A program made the translations under genes and the position numbers. This document shows, in pieces, positions 57,877 to 64,000 of a stretch of 64,000 bases of DNA (its first letter is position 1; each line of letters starts with the position of its first letter). The DNA comes from Arenicola marina (taxonomy: Eukaryota; Annelida; Polychaeta; Arenicolidae), in the NCBI GenBank assembly GCA_964019135.1, contig OZ025252.1, forward strand, positions 9,874,823-9,938,822, given 5' to 3'. The notes beneath the pieces were generated by a model. It did not search any database, was not told the DNA's origin, and worked only from the letters and a program-made list of their open reading frames with translations.

Positions 57877-60600
57877 GGGGGGGGGGGGGGGGGGCACTAG
57901 GAGGACGCATTTTCATGGACTGAATAAACCGATGACCGGGTGTCCTCTTAGCTCAGCACGGGATTACCGATCTACGTGGGTTAAGGGACATGGGGGGTGG
58001 GGGGAGGCATGCTGTCACGGGTTAAATGCAGCCGTGACCAAGTGGCCCCTTACCTTAGCATTGGATCACTGATCCAAGTGGGTCAAGCGACATGACGACG
58101 AGGAGGTGGGGGGGGGGGGGGGAGGGGGCATGCTGTCACGGGTTAAATGCAGCCATGACCAAGTGTCCCCTTAGCTTATCATGGGATTACCGATCCACGT
58201 GGTTTTAGGGACATTGGCAGGGGGGGACACATTGTCATGGGCCGAATATAGCTATGACCAGGTGTCCCTTAACTCAGCACGGGATTGCTGATCTATGAGG
58301 GTTAAGGGACATGGGGAGGGTGGGGGATTGCTGTCACGGGCCTACTATAGCTATGACCAGGTGTCGCCTTAGCTTAGCACGGGATTGTCAATCTACGTGG
58401 GTTAAGGGACATGGAGAGGGGGGGGGAGGATGCTGTCACGGGTTAAATGCAGCCATGACCAAGTATCCCCTTACCTTAGCATTGGATCACTGATCCGGGT
58501 GGCTTAAGGGACACGAGGAGAGGGGGGGCGGGAGACATGCTGTCACCGGTTAAATGAAGCCATGACCAAGTACCCCCTGACCTTAGCATTGGATCACTGA
58601 TCCGGGTGGCTTAAGGGACATGAGGAGAGGGGGGAGGGGGGGGGGGCATGCTGTCACGGGCTAAATGCAGCCATGACCAAGTGTCCCCGTATCTTAGCAT
58701 TTGGGTACTGATCCAGGTGGGTTAAGGGACATAGGGAGAAGGGAACATGCTGTCACGGGTTATATGCAGCCATGACCAAGTGTCTCCTTACCTGAGCATT
58801 GGATCACTGATCCAGGTGGGTCAATGGACATGGGGAGGGGTGGAGACATGCTGTCACGGGCTAAATGCAGCCATGACTAAGTGTCCCTTTAGCTTAGCAC
58901 GGGGTTACCGATCTATGTGGATTAGGAGCCATGGGGAAGTGGGGGGGGGGGCACATTTTCATAGGCTGAATATAGCCATGACCAAGTGTCCCCTCAGCTT
59001 AGCATTACATCACTGATCAAGGTGGGTTAAGGGACATGGGTTGTGGGGCGCATGTTGTCATGGGCATAATATAGCTATGACTAGGTGTCACCTTAGGTTA
59101 GCACGGGATTGCTGATCTATGAGGGTTAAGGGATATGGAGAGGGTGGGGGGACATGCTGTCACGGGTTAAATACAGCCATGACCAAGTGTCCCCTTAGCT
59201 TATCATGGGATTACCGATCCACGTGGTTTTAGGGAGCTTGGCAGAGGGGAACACATTGTCATGGGCCGAATATAGCTATAAGCAGGGGTCCCCTTAGGTT
59301 AGAACGGGATTGCTGATCTATGAGGGTTAAGTGACGTGGGGACGGTGGGAGGACATGCTGTCACGGGCCTAATATAGCTATGACCAGGTGTCTCCTTAGC
59401 TTAGCACGGGATTGCCAATCTATGTGGGTTAAGGGACATAGGGAGGGTGGGGGGACACGTTGTCATGGGCCTAATATAGCTATGACCAGGTGTCCCCTTA
59501 TGTAGCATTGGGTCACTGATCAAGGTGGGTTAAGGGACATGAAGAGGGGGTGGGGGGGGGATGCTGTCACCGGTTAAATGAAGCCATGACCAAGTGTCTC
59601 CTTGCCTTAGCATTGGATCACTGATCCAGGTGGGTCAGGGGACATGGGGAAGGGGGGGGGGGGCATGCTGTCACGTTTTAAATACAGCCATGACCAAGTG
59701 TATCCTGAGCATTGAATCACTGATCCAGGTGGGTCAAGGGATATGGCGAGGCGGGGGGGAGGGGGTGGGGACATGCTGTCACGGTTAAATACAGCCATGA
59801 CCAAGTCTCCCCTTAGCTTATCATGGGATTACCGATCCACGTGGATTTAGGGACATTGGCAGGGGGGGACACATTGTCATGGGCCGAAAATAGCTATGAG
59901 CAGGGGTCCCCTTAGGTTAGCACGGAATTGCTGATCTATGAGGGTTAAGAGATATGGAGAGGGGGGGGGACATGCTGTCACGGGTTAAATACAGCCATGA
60001 CCAAGTATCCCCCTACCTTGGCATTGGATCACTGATCCGGGTGGGTTAAGGGACATGGGGAGGGGGGTGGGGGCATGCTGTCACGGGTTAAATGCACCCA
60101 TGACCAGGTGTCACCTTAGCTTAGCACGGGATTACCAATCTACGTAGGTTAAGGGACATGGGGAGGGAGGGGGGACATGCTGTCACGGGTTAAATACAGC
60201 CATGACCAAGTGTATCCTTACCTGAGCATTGAATCACTGATCCAGGTGGGTTAAGGGACATGAGGGGGGGGGATGCTGTCACCGGTTAAATGAAGCCATG
60301 ACCAAGTGTCTCCTTACCTGAGCATTGGATCACTGATCCAGGGAAGTCAAGGGACATGGGGAGGGGTGGGGACATTTGCTGTCACGGGTTAAATGCAGCC
60401 ATGACGAATTGTCCCCTTAGCTTATCATGGGATTACCGATCCACGTGGTTTTAGGGACATTGGCAGGGTGGGGGGGGGGGGTGCACATTGTCATGGGACG
60501 AATATAGCTATCAGCAGGGGTCGCCTTATGTTAGCATAGGATTGCCGATCTATGTGGGTTAAGGGACAGGACCAAGTGTCCCCTTACCTTATCATGGGAT
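57877..60600 (+). repeat. ~105-bp minisatellite, about 26 copies
   Basis: Each unit runs roughly GCTGTCACGGGTTAAATGCA, GCCATGACCAAGTGTCCCCT, TAGCATTGGATCACTGATCC, GGTGGGTTAAGGGACATGGG, then a variable G-run. Length varies mainly through the G-run. Two alternating flavours occur: one with TTGGATCACTGATCC and GGGTTAAATGCAGCC, the other with ACGGGATTGCTGATCTATG and GGGCCTAATATAGCT. Divergence is higher than in the arrays on the left of the window. Frames of 60-89 codons here are by-products. Confidence 0.93.
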
Positions 60601-60859
60601 TACCTATGCTTGCATCTATTGATAGGTCAATATATAACTCGTGTAATATATCTAAAGTGTGTGTTTTGTCCTTTTGATATGTTTGATAGAGTTCAAGCTT
60701 AGAACCGTCTGTATGCAGGTCAACCCATAAGCAGCACTGCAGACTTTCCTGGCTGCTTGCTGGCTTGGTTTCCCTACAGGAAATGTGTACAGCTGCTGTA
60801 TTACATGACTAACATTCTAACGTCCAAGTTCACCACCAGCAGAGAGACCTATCTTACAA
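60601..60859. other. short spacer, nothing recognised
   Basis: Unique sequence between the ~105-bp array and the next inverted-end element. No feature is supported. Confidence 0.5.
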
Positions 60860-61510
60860 GGGCAGACCCAGGATTTTTGAAAGGGGGGTGGGGCGGGGTC
60901 CATTGAACCTTGCCACCGGGTGGCGGGGTGGTATCCCAGCTAACACACAACGTTCGCACGCGTTGGTTTTTGGTTGTAATCACGTCATCTCAAAGTTAAC
61001 ATCAGGACAACGTTGTTACAACGTTCGTCGCAAACATTGAAAAAAAAACTTTGCCATGTGTAGTGACTAATAAAACTTGGCTGCGTGTAGCAACTGTTAT
61101 AAATACAAAATGGTGAGAAATCGAGAGTGGACGTTTTCCCAATGTTAGGACAACGTTACCTGAAAAATTTGACATCATGAAAACAATATGTAATTGATTG
61201 TATTTGGCAATCATGCTTCTGATTAATTCATCATATACGCAATTGTTTCTCACAGAAGGCACAATTTTAATACTGGACTGAATGTGGGACAACAATTTCT
61301 GAAAACGTTCGGGCAACGTGTAAAAACCCATACATTTTCATGTTACATCAACCCAAAACCAAACCAGAAAAAACATTGCGACCGTGGGGTCCACCATTGA
61401 AACTTGCGTCCACGCCGCAGATAGCCTAAATTTTGCCTTGAAAAATCATTCTTCTCCCAAATGGGCGGGGGGGGGGGGGGCTAGCTGGACCCCCCTCCTG
61501 GATCCGCCCC
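60860..61510. mobile_element. non-autonomous element with GGG(G/C)-type inverted ends
   Basis: GGGCAGACCCAGGA at the left pairs, with a few mismatches, with TCCTGGATCCGCCCC at the right (61496-61510). G-runs lie just inside both ends. The interior has many AACGTT motifs (AACGTTGTTACAACGTT near 61012, GGACAACGTTACC near 61149), a composition seen in a class of dispersed animal repeats. The 109-codon minus frame 61002-61331 has no domain. No target duplication was confirmed. Confidence 0.5.
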
Positions 61511-62636
61511 ATGTCTTGCAATGTCTTATAGCAGCAGCTCTTAATTCACAAGGTTATGCAGCCCCTTAATCCAACACATTGTAATACTACCATTATATGT
61601 TATTTACTTCAGTCACTGATTATCACCCATTTTATCGCAAGTAACGTTAGTTTTATCCAGCCATTATATATAGCTTTGATTATCTATATGCGTGCAGTGC
61701 AATGTATACAAATTAATCGGGTGTTATCAAAAACTCCTACATACTCTTGCAACTATATAAGACCTGTCAGAATGAAGGGTGCGCAGATTAACCACATATC
61801 CTGATCTGCCCAATAATGACTTGGTCTGAGCTCATATGTAAATAGAATATATTCTACATAAATTTAATAAAGTATACATGTATTTATACCAAAATGGTAT
61901 GTGATATTCAAATCCTGCCATACAGTTTTCCTTTCAACATCAAATCTTGATACAAAGCTTAATTATATGTATACAATGAATCTTAGTTAACCAGTAGTAA
62001 AATAATAGGTATGTACTAAATAATAGCAAATAAATAGCCAATAAATAAAAAAATTGAAACTGAAATAAGACAAATATATTAAAACTTACTTAAATTAACT
62101 CTTATATTGCAATACTTATTTATTAATAATTTAAATATATAATTGTCAGTTTATGGACAAATATTTGTACAATTATAAATATGGTAATTAAGTTTTTTTC
62201 AACATTGCTGCTATAAGATTAACATTTAACATATGATAACATATCTAAATCATTCATGTACGCCTATACCACAGGCAACACAGACTATACCCCCCCCCCC
62301 CCCCCCAATTTTAAGCCCATACGGTATATATATATCCCAATTTCTAGAAAACCTGATTGTTCCATTTTATAAATTCAGAAACCTAATAAACATAGCCGTT
62401 TCGGCTGTGATATGACAAACGTGTCTATCCTGAGACACCGCAGAACTCTGTCGCGGCACTGTTACTTGTAGCGAAGCACCAAAACTGATCACACTTACCG
62501 CAAAGTAGCAAACATTTACAACATTATCACGTATGCAATACCGCCAGAATGGCTACATAAACTAAAACAGAAAATTCAAGGCACCACTGCCTGTGGGCTG
62601 ACCACTGAGGGCGGGGAGGGCAGTACACACACTTAC
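61511..62636. other. AT-rich unique sequence, no gene seen
   Basis: About 1.1 kb, very AT-rich between 61.8 and 62.25 kb, with a poly-C tract near 62290. No supported feature. Confidence 0.55.
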
Positions 62637-62805
62637 CTCGCCGCCTTGCTGCTTCTCTGGAGTCCGGTCCGTCTGCCGTCGGTGTTGTCCTGGTGGGTAG
62701 TGGCGGTCAGGTCACACCCAGGGTCGTTTCCGGAAGTCGTCCGATAGTGGGATCCTTCTCGGCCTGTGGTACCGCCACACTGGCACCACCACAGCCTACA
62801 TCATA
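62637..62805 (-). other. possible first exon of a minus-strand gene
   Basis: A GC-rich island in AT-rich surroundings. Read on the minus strand, it stays open in one frame (…CQCGGTTGREGSHYRTTSG… to RSSKAAR) up to a good donor, CGAG|GTAAGTGTG, at 62637/62636. No start codon is in frame within the island and the product is unrecognised, so it could be a 5'UTR exon. The rest of the gene would lie to the left, where I found no convincing exon, so this may be chance. Confidence 0.25.
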
Positions 62806-64000
62806 ACGCTTCATGAAAACGCTTCATCAAAACTTATTAGCCCCCTCCCCCCAGTACCTAGACCTAAACCGGTTATGGATTGGTGCACTTAGTACATTCA
62901 CCATATTGTTGTTGTTGATTCACCTCTTATCCGCTTTTTTATGGTGAAATAAAGGCCAAAAAAAGAAAACCTGTTGTAAATTGATATTACGGGCATGGGC
63001 TGGTTAAGGGACAGGGGGAGGGAGGGGGAGCGTTTCTATATACCTTCACGAAACCTCGCATTGTAATTCATCTAAGGAAATATCTAATTACGACATATGC
63101 TGACTTATAAGACGGGGGTCTGACCTCGAAACCATGGAAAGCCAAAGTGGAGTTTAATCGACTGATGAATGCAACTGATCGTGAGACCTTGCGGAGAGGA
63201 GACAGTATGAACATGATCAAGTTAATTCGAGATTGAGGGTAGGTGTCAGACGCCTTACCACGTGTTTTAAATTATGAAAATGAAACAAAACAGTTACATA
63301 CGTTTGTACGCGATATAAACTTTATTTATTTTACGAGGTTCACAACAGCGAATTCACGAATTCACATTCACACTTCCCTCCTTTGCAATACTACATTTCG
63401 ATAATGAGCGTGTGTTTTAGATCTTTTCTAGCTGACCATTAAACACATGGAGCATTACCGAATTGTACTACAGGATGCCCTGTCATTTTGTGGTAAAATG
63501 ATAAAATTTGGCTCACATGTTAAAAATTCATGTCTAATCGAATTTAGTTATATGTGTCGAGTCAGATCTCGAGTCAGATCTCCCAGCGAGGAAGATTTTA
63601 TCCCCGACGGCCATGGCGGTCATGTTTTTAAATGGTGGACAATGTCACCAATTATAAGCGATATCTTGGACTCACAAAAAGAAGGATAAAACTGTTATTT
63701 TGATGTCTGTCCATAGGTTTTTGTGTAAGCAAAGGTAAAATAAGTCCTCACTGGATATTCAAGAACAACGCATTAGCCATTTCCCTATATAGGGACCCTG
63801 CGCCTCTTAGTTTTTAAGATATTGAGCATGTTTGCTGGCCTTTGTCCGCCATCGTGGAACTAGAGGATGCGTTGCACCTAGATACACACAAATATCTCCT
63901 GTTTAATTCAGCGCCCCCGAAAACCTATGCATAGACATAAAATATTAGTTCGATCGTCGATTTGCGGGATATTGAGCTTTTTTTGGGTAGTTTTGCCCGT
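62806..64000. other. right edge, no secure gene
   Basis: Unique sequence. An 80-codon plus frame (63447-63689) has no recognised domain. A short direct repeat, GAGTCAGATCTC, occurs twice near 63560. No RNA gene was seen. Confidence 0.5.

Overview
The window is eukaryotic nuclear DNA. It holds a spliced gene with GT-AG introns, a polyadenylation signal, a LINE fragment, tRNA-derived SINE-like pieces and very large minisatellites. The only securely identified host gene is an animal DHRS7-type short-chain dehydrogenase/reductase. The mix of long minisatellites, poly-G/poly-C runs, foldback elements and this gene suggests an invertebrate animal, plausibly marine (amphioxus, hemichordate, echinoderm or mollusc). 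The sequence alone does not fix the species.

About half the window is tandem repeat. In order: a 33-bp array (1-3735), a 21-bp array (3849-4056), an ~18-kb array of 39/40-bp units (6122-24058) with an internal 4.7-kb duplication and a nested 672-bp one, a 41-bp array (24755-25622), a 39-bp array (26080-26745), a 20-bp array (28975-29160) and a 34-bp array (29391-30375). Very long open frames cross several arrays. They arise because the unit has no stop codon on one strand, or because its length is a multiple of three, and I do not call them genes.

From 32.9 to 35.3 kb there is a cluster of small inverted-repeat elements: a 102-bp foldback nested in a larger inverted repeat, a GATTAC-rich element, and a 602-bp TA-flanked element with perfect 17-bp ends. 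The DHRS7-like gene follows at 36264-44561 on the plus strand, in eight exon positions. Its first intron holds a 5'-truncated, frameshifted LINE. Its second intron begins and ends with tandem repeats (29 and 58 bp), and the intron before exon 7 holds an 89-bp array. Exon position 6 is present twice, as two 120-nt, phase 0-0 exons encoding alternative versions of the same 40-residue segment around the SDR PG motif and substrate loop. This is the most interesting biological signal in the window: a predicted mutually exclusive exon pair that could swap the substrate-binding region while leaving the cofactor and catalytic core constant. The downstream copy uses a GC donor.

Beyond the gene (44.6-64 kb) I find no secure coding sequence. 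This part holds a SINE-like piece, a 166-bp tandem duplication, a 1.6-kb G-rich array with a 251-bp higher-order period, two related foldback structures (~53.0 and ~57.1 kb), a perfect 23-bp hairpin, a 2.7-kb array of ~105-bp units, another inverted-end element (~60.9-61.5 kb), and one possible minus-strand first exon near 62.7 kb.
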